Source: Limnohabitans sp. B9-3
GTDB lineage: Bacteria > Pseudomonadota > Gammaproteobacteria > Burkholderiales > Burkholderiaceae_C
Direction: 5' to 3'
Length of the DNA stretch: 64,000 bases
NCBI RefSeq assembly: GCF_002778325.1
Contig: NZ_NESI01000002.1
Coordinates: 124,001-188,000, forward strand
Made by a program: the position numbers and the translations under genes. This document shows positions 16,945-24,962 of this stretch, piece after piece (positions within the stretch are counted from its first letter, which is position 1; every line of letters starts with the position of its first letter). Below the pieces are notes generated by a model. The model was not told the origin of the DNA. It made no database searches and saw only the letters and a list, made by a program, of their open reading frames with translations.

Positions 16945-17610
16945 ATGAACGAAACGGTACATTCCGAACGCAAGGCGCCCAAACGCACCAACGACCCCGA
17001 GCGGACGATGGCGGGCATCATTGCTGTGGCCACGGCAGAGTTTGCTTCTAAGGGTTTGGCGGGCGGGCGCATTGACGCTATCGCCGACGCCACGCACACC
17101 AGCAAGCGCATGATCTATTACTACTACGGCAGCAAAGAAGGCTTGTACCTCGCCGTGCTAGAGGATGCTTATCGCCGTATTCGTGCGACCGAGGCTGAGT
17201 TGCACTTGTCTGACTTGTCGCCTGAGGAGGCATTGAAGGCTTTGGTGGGCTTTACCTTTGACCACCATCACAGCAACCAAGACTTCATTCGGTTGGTGAT
17301 GTCAGAGAACATTCAACGTGGTAATTTTTTGGCACAAAGCACCTTGATTCAAGAGCTCAATGTGTCTGCCATTCATTCCATCGAGGCTTTGTACAAACGC
17401 GGTGTGAAGGAGGGGGTGTTTCGCAAGGGGTTGGACCCCATCGACATCCATGCGTCCATTTCGGCGCTCACGTTTTTCAACGTGTCTAACCGCTACACCT
17501 TTGATTTGATCTTCAAACGTGATGGCCAAACAGCCGAGGCTTTGGCCGCACGCCGTCAAAGTGTGGTGGACATGGTGTTGCGGTTTGTCAGTTATTCAAA
17601 TTCGCCATAG
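16945..17610 (+). CDS. TetR/AcrR-family transcriptional regulator
   Basis: A 221-residue regulator. The N-terminal helix-turn-helix runs through IDAIADATHTSKRMIYYYYGSKEGLYLAVL, followed by the TetR_C-type ligand domain containing FDHHHSNQDFIRLVMSENI. It stands at the head of the rightward TRAP/shikimate-type gene set and is divergent from a Gfo/Idh oxidoreductase, so it probably represses one or both. The ligand is unknown. ATG 16945 (MNETVHS) is favoured over 16909, whose first 12 codons would cover the likely promoter. Confidence 0.9.
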   Translation: MNETVHSERKAPKRTNDPERTMAGIIAVATAEFASKGLAGGRIDAIADATHTSKRMIYYYYGSKEGLYLAVLEDAYRRIRATEAELHLSDLSPEEALKALVGFTFDHHHSNQDFIRLVMSENIQRGNFLAQSTLIQELNVSAIHSIEALYKRGVKEGVFRKGLDPIDIHASISALTFFNVSNRYTFDLIFKRDGQTAEALAARRQSVVDMVLRFVSYSNSP

Positions 17611-17615
17611 CAGAT

Positions 17616-17670
17616 AGTTAGTTATGTCGTGTCGATATGCGGGTTTACACTTATTTATCACAAACTAACT
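17616..17670. promoter_or_regulatory. Inverted repeat upstream of the TRAP transporter genes
   Basis: AGTTAGTT (17616-17623) and AACTAACT (17663-17670) are perfect complements 39 bp apart in the 106-bp AT-rich gap between the tetR stop and dctQ. A promoter for the TRAP operon is expected here, but no convincing -35/-10 pair was identified. The arms may be operator half sites. Confidence 0.3.
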
Positions 17671-17716
17671 GTTTTGTACATTTTGTTCTGCTTCAAATTT
17701 TCCAAGGATTCTTCCA

Positions 17717-18256
17717 ATGCTTCACCGTTTGCTAGACCGTTACTGTCGGCTACTTGAAATCCTCATGGCTATTGCGCTGGCCCTGATGGTGGTTTTGGTA
17801 TTTGGCAACGTGGTGATGCGTTATGCCTTTAATTCGGGCATCACTTTGTCTGAAGAGTTGTCTCGTTGGTTGTTTGTGTGGGTCACCTTCTTGGGCGCCA
17901 TCGTGGCGATGAAAGAAGGGGCACATTTGGGCTCGGACACTTTGGTGTCTCGGTTGTCTTTGCGTTGGCAAAAATACTTCTTTGTGGTTGGCCACTTGTT
18001 GATGTTGTTCATTTGCTGGTTGCTGTTCAAAGGCTCATACGACCAAACCATCATCAATTGGGATTCGACCAGCGCAGTGATGGAAGCTTCGATGGGCATC
18101 TTTTATGCCTGCGGCATGGTCCTGGCTGTTTCAGGCGCTTTGATTTTGGTGGATCACTTGTTGCGCTTGATGCGCGGGGAGTTGGCTGACAGTGAGCTGA
18201 TTGGAGTTCGCGAGTCTGAAGAAGAACCCATCGACACGCCCGCACCTCTTAAGTAA
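17717..18256 (+). CDS. TRAP transporter small permease (DctQ family)
   Basis: A 179-residue inner-membrane protein with four hydrophobic segments. It has the DctQ pattern FGNVVMRYAFNSGITLSEELSRWLFVWVTFLGA. DctQ supports the large permease and couples to the periplasmic receptor. It is the first gene of a complete TRAP set (dctQ, dctM, dctP), preceded by CAAGGATT. Confidence 0.93.
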   Translation: MLHRLLDRYCRLLEILMAIALALMVVLVFGNVVMRYAFNSGITLSEELSRWLFVWVTFLGAIVAMKEGAHLGSDTLVSRLSLRWQKYFFVVGHLLMLFICWLLFKGSYDQTIINWDSTSAVMEASMGIFYACGMVLAVSGALILVDHLLRLMRGELADSELIGVRESEEEPIDTPAPLK

Positions 18257-18274
18257 AGCCCAAGGAATTTCATC

Positions 18275-19552
18275 ATGACGATCGCTGTATTTTTGGGCTC
18301 CTTGCTGGCCGCCATGGCGCTGGGTGTACCCATTGCTTTTTCTTTGTTGCTGTGTGGCTCTGCGTTGATGTGGCACATGGACATGTTTGATGCGCAAATC
18401 TTGGCGCAAAACGTGATCGAAGGCTCCAACAGCTTCCCTCTGTTGGCTGTGCCATTCTTCATGTTGGCGGGGGAGGTGATGAACACCGGTGGCCTGTCAC
18501 GTCGTATCGTTGACTTTGCCATGGCCTTGGTGGGCCACATCCGAGGTGGCTTGGGCTATGTGACCATCGTGGCCGCTTGTTTGTTGTCGGCCTTGTCTGG
18601 CTCTGCGGTGGCCGATGCGGCGGCGCTGACTGCCTTGCTGTTGCCCATGATGGTCAAAGCCGGCCACGACAAAGCACGCAGCGGTGGTTTGATTGCCGCT
18701 TGCGGTGTGATTGGCCCCATCATCCCGCCCTCGATTGGTTTTGTGATCTTTGGTGTGGCTGCCAACGTGTCGATCAGCAAGTTGTTTTTGGCGGGTATTT
18801 TTCCTGGCATCGTGTTGGCCGCCGGTTTGTGGGCGACTTGGTGGTGGTGCACACGCAAAGAAGACTTGACACCGCCTGCACGCAAAACCAGTGCCGAAGT
18901 GTTCGCCGCCATGCGCAGCGCGGGTTGGGCTTTGATGTTGCCTCTGATCATTTTGGTGGGCTTGCGCATGGGCGTGTTCACACCTACTGAGGCTGCTGTG
19001 GTGGCTGCGGTGTATGCGTTGTTTGTGGCGGGTGTGATTTACCGCGAACTCACGTGGCAACAGTTGTTTGACGTGTTTCGCACAGCGGCCAAAACCACGT
19101 CGGTCATCATGTTCTTGGTGGCCGCTGCCATGGTGTCGGCTTGGTTGATCACCGTGGCCAATTTGCCCGCCCAAGTGGTGACTTTGCTGCAACCTTTGCT
19201 CGATAACCCCAAGCTCTTGATGGCTGCCATCATGATTTTGTGCATGGTCGTGGGTACGGCGATGGACATGACGCCCACCATTTTGATTTTGACGCCGGTG
19301 TTGATGCCGATCGTCAAAGCCGCTGGCATTGATCCGGTTTATTTCGGCGTGATGTTCATCATCAACAACTCAATTGGTTTGATCACACCGCCCGTGGGTA
19401 CCGTGCTTAACGTGGTGGCGGGTGTCGGCCGTATGCGCATGGATGACGTGACGCGCGGCGTGCTGCCTTTCATGGCGGTGCAGTTCATCGTCATGTTCTT
19501 GATGGTGCTCTTTCCAGCCATCGTGATGGTGCCTGCCCGCTTGCTGTATTGA
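18275..19552 (+). CDS. TRAP transporter large permease (DctM family)
   Basis: A 425-residue membrane protein with about twelve hydrophobic segments. The conserved DctM stretches are SSFPLLAVPFF-like NSFPLLAVPFFMLAGEVMN, GPIIPPSIGFVIFG, and NNSIGLITPPVGTVLNVV. It is the sodium-coupled translocation subunit for a carboxylate. It follows dctQ by 18 bp with an AAGGAATTT ribosome-binding site. Confidence 0.94.
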   Translation: MTIAVFLGSLLAAMALGVPIAFSLLLCGSALMWHMDMFDAQILAQNVIEGSNSFPLLAVPFFMLAGEVMNTGGLSRRIVDFAMALVGHIRGGLGYVTIVAACLLSALSGSAVADAAALTALLLPMMVKAGHDKARSGGLIAACGVIGPIIPPSIGFVIFGVAANVSISKLFLAGIFPGIVLAAGLWATWWWCTRKEDLTPPARKTSAEVFAAMRSAGWALMLPLIILVGLRMGVFTPTEAAVVAAVYALFVAGVIYRELTWQQLFDVFRTAAKTTSVIMFLVAAAMVSAWLITVANLPAQVVTLLQPLLDNPKLLMAAIMILCMVVGTAMDMTPTILILTPVLMPIVKAAGIDPVYFGVMFIINNSIGLITPPVGTVLNVVAGVGRMRMDDVTRGVLPFMAVQFIVMFLMVLFPAIVMVPARLLY

Positions 19553-19566
19553 TTTTTCTTTTTCAT

Positions 19567-19601
19567 GGTCTGTCCGGGTACGCCAGACCGTGAAACCTTC
19601 A
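19567..19601 (+). other. Two mutually exclusive RNA hairpins between dctM and dctP
   Basis: GGTCTG (19567-19572) can pair with CAGACC (19584-19589), or GTACGCC (19578-19584) can pair with GGCGTAC (19595-19601); base 19584 is shared, so only one forms at a time. There is no T tract, so this looks like an mRNA-stability or processing element that favours receptor production rather than a terminator. Confidence 0.4.
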
Positions 19602-19640
19602 TTGGGCGTACGACCGCAAAGTTTTTTAGGAGACACTGAC

Positions 19641-20660
19641 ATGAAACGTGTATTTATCAAGACGGTGATCGCGACGGTGGCCATGGCGGCTATGGGCATC
19701 GCCTCGGCACAAGTGAAAACCATCAAGTTCGCCAACCAGAACAATGCGGGTCACCCCATCGTCCAAGGTATGGAGAAATTCAAAGAGATCGTCGAGAAAA
19801 ACTCGGGCGGCAAACTCAAAGTCAACCTGTTCCCAGGCGGCACTTTGGGCAGCGACCAAGCCAACGTGTCGGCCATTCAAGGTGGTTCGTTGGAGATGGC
19901 GTCGATGAACTCAGGCATCTTCGCCAGCCAAGTCAAAGAATTTGGCGTGTTTGATTTCCCCTTCATGTTTGCGACCACCAAAGAAGCCGACGCAGTTGTG
20001 GACGGTCCCTTTGGCAAGAAGATGCATGCCAAGTTGGAAGACAAAGGTTTGGTGGGTTTGGCTTATTACGAACTGGGCTTTCGTCACATCACCAATGGCA
20101 AGCGCGCCATCAATAAAGTCTCTGAGATCGAAGGCTTGAAGCTGCGCGTCATTCCTAACCCCATCAACGTCGATTGGGTGAAGGCTTTGGGTGCTAACCC
20201 CACCCCGTTGCCTTTCCCAGAGTTGTATGCCGCACTGGAGCAAGGTGCTGTGGACGGTCAAGAAAACCCCATTCCCACCATCAACAGCGCCAAGTTGTAT
20301 GAAGTGCAAAAGCACATGGTGCTGACCGCACACCAGTACAACCCTCAGTCGGTGGTCATCAGCAAGAAGTTCTGGGAAACCTTGAGCGCAGATGAGAAGA
20401 AAGTGGTGACGAACGCTGCGTTGGAGTCCGCCAAATTCCAGCGTGAAACTTCACGTAACTTGGAAGCGGGCCTGCTCGCTAACCTCAAGAAGAATGGCAT
20501 GCAAGTGACCCAATTGTCTGAGCCTGAAATGTCGATCTTGCGCGACAAGATGCGTCCTGTGACTGCCAAATATGGCGTCATCGTGGGTCAAGACTTGGTC
20601 AAAGAGTTGCAGGGTGAAATCGAGCAGGTGCGTTCCGCACCTGTGAAGAAAGCCAAGTAA
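19641..20660 (+). CDS. TRAP transporter substrate-binding protein (DctP family)
   Basis: A 339-residue periplasmic receptor with a signal peptide (about 1-23, ending IASA/Q). It has the DctP motif GLKLRVIPNP, whose Arg normally clamps the ligand carboxylate, and ALEQGAVDGQENP. Start ATG 19641 follows AGGAGA by 7 bp. The ligand is probably an organic acid. The shikimate-pathway-like enzymes encoded directly downstream make quinate, shikimate or a related cyclohexane acid the best guess. A terminator follows. Confidence 0.93.
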   Translation: MKRVFIKTVIATVAMAAMGIASAQVKTIKFANQNNAGHPIVQGMEKFKEIVEKNSGGKLKVNLFPGGTLGSDQANVSAIQGGSLEMASMNSGIFASQVKEFGVFDFPFMFATTKEADAVVDGPFGKKMHAKLEDKGLVGLAYYELGFRHITNGKRAINKVSEIEGLKLRVIPNPINVDWVKALGANPTPLPFPELYAALEQGAVDGQENPIPTINSAKLYEVQKHMVLTAHQYNPQSVVISKKFWETLSADEKKVVTNAALESAKFQRETSRNLEAGLLANLKKNGMQVTQLSEPEMSILRDKMRPVTAKYGVIVGQDLVKELQGEIEQVRSAPVKKAK

Positions 20661-20669
20661 TTCGTGAGC

Positions 20670-20705
20670 AATGCTTCGCTGCATGTGTGGCGAAGCATTT
20701 TTTTG
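20670..20705 (+). terminator. Intrinsic terminator after dctP
   Basis: AATGCTTCGC (20670-20679), a 10-base loop, GCGAAGCATT (20690-20699), then a run of T. The perfect 10-bp stem would limit read-through into the dehydroquinase gene, so the enzyme genes may be expressed at lower level than the transporter or from their own promoter. Confidence 0.85.
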
Positions 20706-20731
20706 AAGAAACACAACTGTCAAAGGGTGAT

Positions 20732-21172
20732 ATGAAAGTTTTGATGCTGCACGGTGTGAACCACAACATGTTCGGCAAACGCGACCCCAAGCAATACGGC
20801 ACCATCACACTCGATGAGATCAATGCCAATTTGCACAAACTGGGCAAAGAGTTGGGGGCTGATGTCGAGTGCTATCAGACCAACCAAGAAGGTGACATGT
20901 GCGAGCGCATTCATCAAGGCTACTTTGACAACGTCGACGCCGTGCTGATCAACGCCGGTGCTTGGACCCATTACAGCTACGCCATCCGTGATGCTTTGGC
21001 GGTGTTGACTTGCCCTGTGGTCGAGTTGCACATGTCGAACATTCATGCGCGTGAAGAATTCCGTCACAAGTCCGTGTTCGCTGAAATTGTGAAAGGCCAA
21101 ATTTGTGGCTTTGGTGCAGACAGTTATTTGTTGGCCTTGCGTGCCGCTGTGTCTGCTGTTCAATCTGCTTAA
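20732..21172 (+). CDS. Type II 3-dehydroquinate dehydratase-like protein
   Basis: A 146-residue AroQ-family protein. The catalytic set of type II dehydroquinases is visible: Arg17 and Tyr22 in KRDPKQYG, the Asn and His of INAGAWTH, the Asp in YAIRDAL, and His and Arg in ELHMSNIHAREEFRHKS. Two substitutions are unusual: HGVN for the typical GPN near the N-terminus, and NAG for NPG before the catalytic His. It would interconvert 3-dehydroquinate and 3-dehydroshikimate or a close analogue. Position in a catabolic cluster with TRAP uptake suggests a degradative role. The start has AAAGGGTGAT just upstream. Confidence 0.88.
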   Translation: MKVLMLHGVNHNMFGKRDPKQYGTITLDEINANLHKLGKELGADVECYQTNQEGDMCERIHQGYFDNVDAVLINAGAWTHYSYAIRDALAVLTCPVVELHMSNIHAREEFRHKSVFAEIVKGQICGFGADSYLLALRAAVSAVQSA

Positions 21173-21178
21173 TCCACC

Positions 21179-22030
21179 ATGAGCAAGCACGGTATCTCTA
21201 TCAACGGCAACACGCAACTGATTGCGCACATCGGTTATCCCACGCATTCCTTCAAGTCACCCATGATTTACAACCCGTACTTTTCCAGTGCGGGCATCAA
21301 TGCGGTGGTGGTGCCCATGGGCTGCCAAACGCCTGCCTATCCCGTGTTCTTGAAGTCAGTATTCAGTCTCACCAACATTTGTGGTGCACTCATCACCATG
21401 CCGCACAAGGTGGTGACCGTGGGTTTGCTCGACGAAGTGACCGCCACCGTGCGCGTGGCCGGTGCTTGCAACGCTGTGAAAAAACTGCCCGATGGTCGTT
21501 TGGTCGGCGATATGTTTGACGGTGCAGGCTTTGTGCGCGGTGTGCAACGCAAGGGTTTTGATCTGACGGGCAAACGCGTGTTGGTAGTGGGCTCAGGCGG
21601 GGTAGGTTGCGCCATTGCGGCGTCGCTCGCAGGCGCTGGTATTGCAGCCATCAGCTTGTTTGATGTGAACACCGCTTCTGCCGAGGCCTTGGGCCAACGC
21701 CTGAAACAAAACTACCCGCACATCGATGTGCGTATGGGCTCAAACGACCCAGCGGATCACGACTTGGTGGTCAACGCCACGCCCATGGGCATGAACGAAG
21801 GCGATGCCTTGCCGATGGATGTGTCGCGCATTTCGCCCGACGCCTTTGTGGGCGAGGTGGTGATGAAAACCGAAATGACCGCGTTCTTGCAAGCCGCCAA
21901 AAACCGTGGCTGTCGCGTGCAGGTAGGCTCAGACATGTTGTTTGAACAAATCCCCGCCTACTTGGAATACTTTGGCTTGCCCACCACCACCGCCGACGTG
22001 CTGCGCGATGTGGCGCAGTTGAGTTATTGA
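21179..22030 (+). CDS. Shikimate dehydrogenase-like oxidoreductase (copy 2)
   Basis: A 283-residue AroE-fold protein. MPHK carries Lys77, GDMFDG (110-115) carries Asp114, and the NAD(P) loop is GSGGVG (138-143); NATPMGM is also present. It shares the GDMFDG variant with copy 1 at 4163-4975, marking both as a subfamily apart from biosynthetic AroE. It probably oxidises or reduces a ring hydroxyl of quinate/shikimate or an analogue. It starts 6 bp after the dehydroquinase stop, so the two steps are co-expressed. Confidence 0.88.
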   Translation: MSKHGISINGNTQLIAHIGYPTHSFKSPMIYNPYFSSAGINAVVVPMGCQTPAYPVFLKSVFSLTNICGALITMPHKVVTVGLLDEVTATVRVAGACNAVKKLPDGRLVGDMFDGAGFVRGVQRKGFDLTGKRVLVVGSGGVGCAIAASLAGAGIAAISLFDVNTASAEALGQRLKQNYPHIDVRMGSNDPADHDLVVNATPMGMNEGDALPMDVSRISPDAFVGEVVMKTEMTAFLQAAKNRGCRVQVGSDMLFEQIPAYLEYFGLPTTTADVLRDVAQLSY

Positions 22031-22062
22031 TTTCGAGCCGGTAATTTTTCTAGGAGTATTCG

Positions 22063-22956
22063 ATGACCTTGCCATCCACTCACCGTGATTCACAGCGCGA
22101 GTCCGTGCCCGAGAGCCCCAACCGTTTGGGCTTGGACGGCATCGAGTTCATTGAATACGCCACCAGCCGCCCCCAAGCGCTGGGCCAAGTGTTAGAGAAC
22201 ATGGGCTTTCGCCCCGTGGCTCGCCACCGTTCGCGTGAGGTCACGTTGTACCGCCAAGGCGGTATGAATTTGGTCGTCAACGCCAGCCCCGATGACGCCC
22301 GCGTGAGCGCCACCACCGATGGCCAGCCTGTGATTTCTGCGGTGGCCTTCCGCGTGCGCGATGCACTGCAAGCACACACCCGCTGCATGGAACTGGGCGC
22401 ATGGAACGTCAGCAGCCAAGCGCAAGCGATGGAGCTGCACATTCCCGCCATCCATGGCCCGGGCGGCAGCCGCTTTTACTTTGTGGACCGTTGGCAAGAG
22501 TTCTCGATTTACGACATCGACTTCAAACCCATTCCTACCGTTGACCCACACCCAGAAGCGACGGCTGGCATGAGCTACTTTGGCGTGGTGCAGTACATCG
22601 GTGCAGGCCGCAGTGCTGACTGGTTGGCTTACTTTGAACACATGTTTGATTTCAGCTTTGTGCCTGATGACCAGCGCTTTGGCATCTTGCCCAAAGGTAA
22701 GTTGATGAAGAGCCCATGTGGCAACTTCTTGTGGCAACTCATCGAGCCCGATCCTTGGATGGACACCGACGAGTCGCCCGAATGCCTGCAACGCATTGGT
22801 TTGGGTGCGGTCGATGTGGGCGCAGCAGTGGCTGCACTCAAAGCCCGTGGCGTAGAGTTTGTCGAGTCCACCCAGTTGCACCCCGAAGACCGTGGTGCGC
22901 TCACCCGCAGCGCCTTGGGCTCGGTGTCGTTTGAGTTGGTTCACAAAGACCAATGA
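22063..22956 (+). CDS. HPPD-like VOC protein with altered metal site
   Basis: A 297-residue homologue of 4-hydroxyphenylpyruvate dioxygenase and of the C-terminal half of QuiC-type 3-dehydroshikimate dehydratases. The N-terminal VOC half matches well (LGLDGIEFIEYA, FRPVARHRSREVTLYRQGG, MELHIPAIHGPGG, IYDIDF). In the second half, aligned by eye to HPPD, the two His metal ligands appear replaced (Val176/Gln177 and Leu247/Gly248), while the Glu (Glu291 in SFELVHKD) remains. It is also shorter than HPPD (about 357). It is probably not a standard dioxygenase and may be a partner or regulatory domain for the dehydratase encoded next to it. Confidence 0.8.
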   Translation: MTLPSTHRDSQRESVPESPNRLGLDGIEFIEYATSRPQALGQVLENMGFRPVARHRSREVTLYRQGGMNLVVNASPDDARVSATTDGQPVISAVAFRVRDALQAHTRCMELGAWNVSSQAQAMELHIPAIHGPGGSRFYFVDRWQEFSIYDIDFKPIPTVDPHPEATAGMSYFGVVQYIGAGRSADWLAYFEHMFDFSFVPDDQRFGILPKGKLMKSPCGNFLWQLIEPDPWMDTDESPECLQRIGLGAVDVGAAVAALKARGVEFVESTQLHPEDRGALTRSALGSVSFELVHKDQ

Positions 22957-22967
22957 AAGGGCATGCC

Positions 22968-23861
22968 ATGAACTTGCTCGATGGTTTCGGGATGGACACC
23001 ATCACGATGGCGGGCTCTTTAGAAGCCAAGCTGTCGGCGATGAAAGACGCAGGCTTTTCGCAAGTCATGCTCATGGCGCGTGACTTGGTCACCCACCCCG
23101 GCGGTGTGCCGGCTGCGGTGGCAGCAGTGCAGGCCAGCGGCTTGCGCCCCACGGGCTTTCAAGTGTTGCGCGACTTTGAAGGTTTGTCGGGCCACTTGCA
23201 CGGCTACAAAGTCGACATCGCCAAATCGATGTTGGAGATGTGCGCGGCCACGGGCAGCAAAGTTCTGTTGGCTTGCTCGTCCACCTCACGCCACGCGACC
23301 GATGACCTCGACCACATTGCCCGCGATTTGAAGAAGCTCGCCATGATGGCTTTGCCCTTAGGTATCAAGGTGGCTTTTGAGGGTTTGTCCTGGGGCCGCA
23401 CGGTCAACGAGTTCACCACAGCTTGGGATGTGGTGTGCCGCGCCGATTGTCCGAATCTCGGCATTGGCATTGACTCCTTCCATATCTTTGCCGCCAACAC
23501 GCCGCTGGACGGGATTGAAGACCTCGATCCCGACAAGATTTTCTTGGTGCAACTGTCGGACTTCATGTGGCACGAAACCCCCACCTTTGAAGACCGCATG
23601 ACCACCGCACGCACCTTCCGTGTGTTCCCAGGGGAGGGCGTGCACAGCGAAGCCTTGGCCGACTTGGTGCTGCGCCTAGACCGCATTGGCTATCGAGGCG
23701 ACTACAGCTTTGAAGTCTTCAACGACGATTACCAACAATTGCCCCTGGCCACCGTGGCCGAGCGCGCACGCAAGAGCGCCACATGGTTGCACGACAATGT
23801 GCTGCACCGCTCTGCGCCATTGCCGGCTTGGACCCGTTCACCTAAACACTCACGCCCATGA
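22968..23861 (+). CDS. 3-Dehydroshikimate dehydratase-like TIM barrel
   Basis: A 297-residue TIM barrel matching the N-terminal half of QuiC/AsbF-type dehydratases: FQVLRDFEG (64-72), LACSSTS, FEGLSWGR, GIDSFHIF, FLVQLSDF, RVFPGEG and SFEVFND. All four candidate metal ligands are present (Glu138, Asp169, Gln195, Glu249). The expected reaction is 3-dehydroshikimate to protocatechuate plus water. In QuiC this domain is N-terminal and fused to the HPPD-like domain; here the two are separate genes in reversed order. ATG 22968 with AAAGGG 6 bp upstream is preferred; ATG 22953 overlapping the previous stop is possible. Confidence 0.84.
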   Translation: MNLLDGFGMDTITMAGSLEAKLSAMKDAGFSQVMLMARDLVTHPGGVPAAVAAVQASGLRPTGFQVLRDFEGLSGHLHGYKVDIAKSMLEMCAATGSKVLLACSSTSRHATDDLDHIARDLKKLAMMALPLGIKVAFEGLSWGRTVNEFTTAWDVVCRADCPNLGIGIDSFHIFAANTPLDGIEDLDPDKIFLVQLSDFMWHETPTFEDRMTTARTFRVFPGEGVHSEALADLVLRLDRIGYRGDYSFEVFNDDYQQLPLATVAERARKSATWLHDNVLHRSAPLPAWTRSPKHSRP

Positions 23862-24859
23862 AACAACGTCAACTCGGCCCCTACACCGTTTCAGCTATTG
23901 GCCTAGGCTGCATGAACCTCAGCCACGCCTATGGCGCACCGCCTGCATCTGGAGTGGGCGAGGCCCTCATTCACCGCGCCTTAGACCTCGGCGTGACGAT
24001 GTTTGACACGGCCGCCTTGTACGGCTTTGGCACCAACGAGTTGTTGGTGGGCAAAGCGCTCAAAGCGCACCGCAGCGAAATCACCTTGTGTAGCAAAGGT
24101 GGCATGGCGGGTGTGTCATTCCCCGATGGTGTGAAGCGTGTGATCAATGGCCGTCCCGAAGCCATTCGCCAAAACTGCGAAGACAGCTTGGCCCGTTTGG
24201 GCACCGATGTGATCGACCTGTATTACCTGCACCGCTGGGACAAACAAGTGCCCATCGAAGAAAGCGTGGGTGCGATGAGCGACCTCGTGCGCGCGGGCAA
24301 AGTGCGTGAGATTGGTTTGAGCGAAGTGTCGGCTAACACGCTACGCAAAGCCCATGCCGTGCATCCCATCGCGGCCGTGCAAACCGAGTACTCGTTGTGG
24401 ACACGCAACCCCGAAATTGCGGTGCTCAAAGCCTGCGAAGAGCTGGGCACGACCTTTGTGGCCTTCAGCCCCGTGGCGCGTGGTTTCTTGTGTGGCGATT
24501 TGCGCGATGTGGCTACCTTGGCAGCCAATGACATCCGTCGGTTCATGCCACGCTTTGCAGCCGACACTTATGCATCCAACTTGCCCTTGCTCGAGGGCTA
24601 TCTAGCGATTGCACGCGAAGCGGGTTGTTCGCCGGCGCAACTGGCCTTGGCATGGTTGCTGCACAAAGACAGCAAGCTCATCCCGATTCCCGGCACACAA
24701 AACATTCGCCACCTAGAAGACAACATGGCTGCGGCTGATGTGGTGTTGTCGGCTGCTCAGATGCAGCAGTTGGACGCGCTCATCAACCCGCAGACCGTCA
24801 AGGGTGCCCGCTACAACGCGGTCAGTGCTTCTGAGGTGGATACCGAAGAGTTTGCCTAA
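23858..24859 (+). CDS. Aldo/keto reductase
   Basis: A 333-residue NADPH-dependent reductase with the full catalytic tetrad: Asp50 and Tyr55 (FDTAALYG), Lys80 (CSKGG), and His125 (YYLHRWD). PIPGTQNIRHLEDN binds the cofactor. It resembles the YajO/AKR13-like group. It starts inside the stop of the dehydratase gene (ATGA), so it belongs to the same operon and likely reduces a carbonyl made in the pathway. It is the last gene before the bidirectional terminator that separates the catabolic region from rpoD. Confidence 0.92.
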   Translation: MKQRQLGPYTVSAIGLGCMNLSHAYGAPPASGVGEALIHRALDLGVTMFDTAALYGFGTNELLVGKALKAHRSEITLCSKGGMAGVSFPDGVKRVINGRPEAIRQNCEDSLARLGTDVIDLYYLHRWDKQVPIEESVGAMSDLVRAGKVREIGLSEVSANTLRKAHAVHPIAAVQTEYSLWTRNPEIAVLKACEELGTTFVAFSPVARGFLCGDLRDVATLAANDIRRFMPRFAADTYASNLPLLEGYLAIAREAGCSPAQLALAWLLHKDSKLIPIPGTQNIRHLEDNMAAADVVLSAAQMQQLDALINPQTVKGARYNAVSASEVDTEEFA

Positions 24860-24887
24860 GTTTGATACGTTTTAAAAAGCTAGCTCC

Positions 24888-24927
24888 AAAAAAACCCCGC
24901 CAGCAAAGTTTGCTGGCGGGGTTTTTT
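24888..24927. terminator. Bidirectional intrinsic terminator
   Basis: An A run (24888-24894), CCCCGCCAGC (24895-24904), loop AAAGTTT, GCTGGCGGGG (24912-24921) and six T. It works in both directions and serves the convergent aldo/keto reductase and rpoD transcripts. Confidence 0.93.
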
Positions 24928-24962
24928 GCGGCCCTGCCAAAAACAGGGCAGGTCGAAGTCGA

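Noticed and set aside
1..24859. Mobile genomic island
   Set aside because: The catabolic region looks accessory, but no integrase, transposase, flanking direct repeat or tRNA boundary was seen, and base composition resembles the rest.
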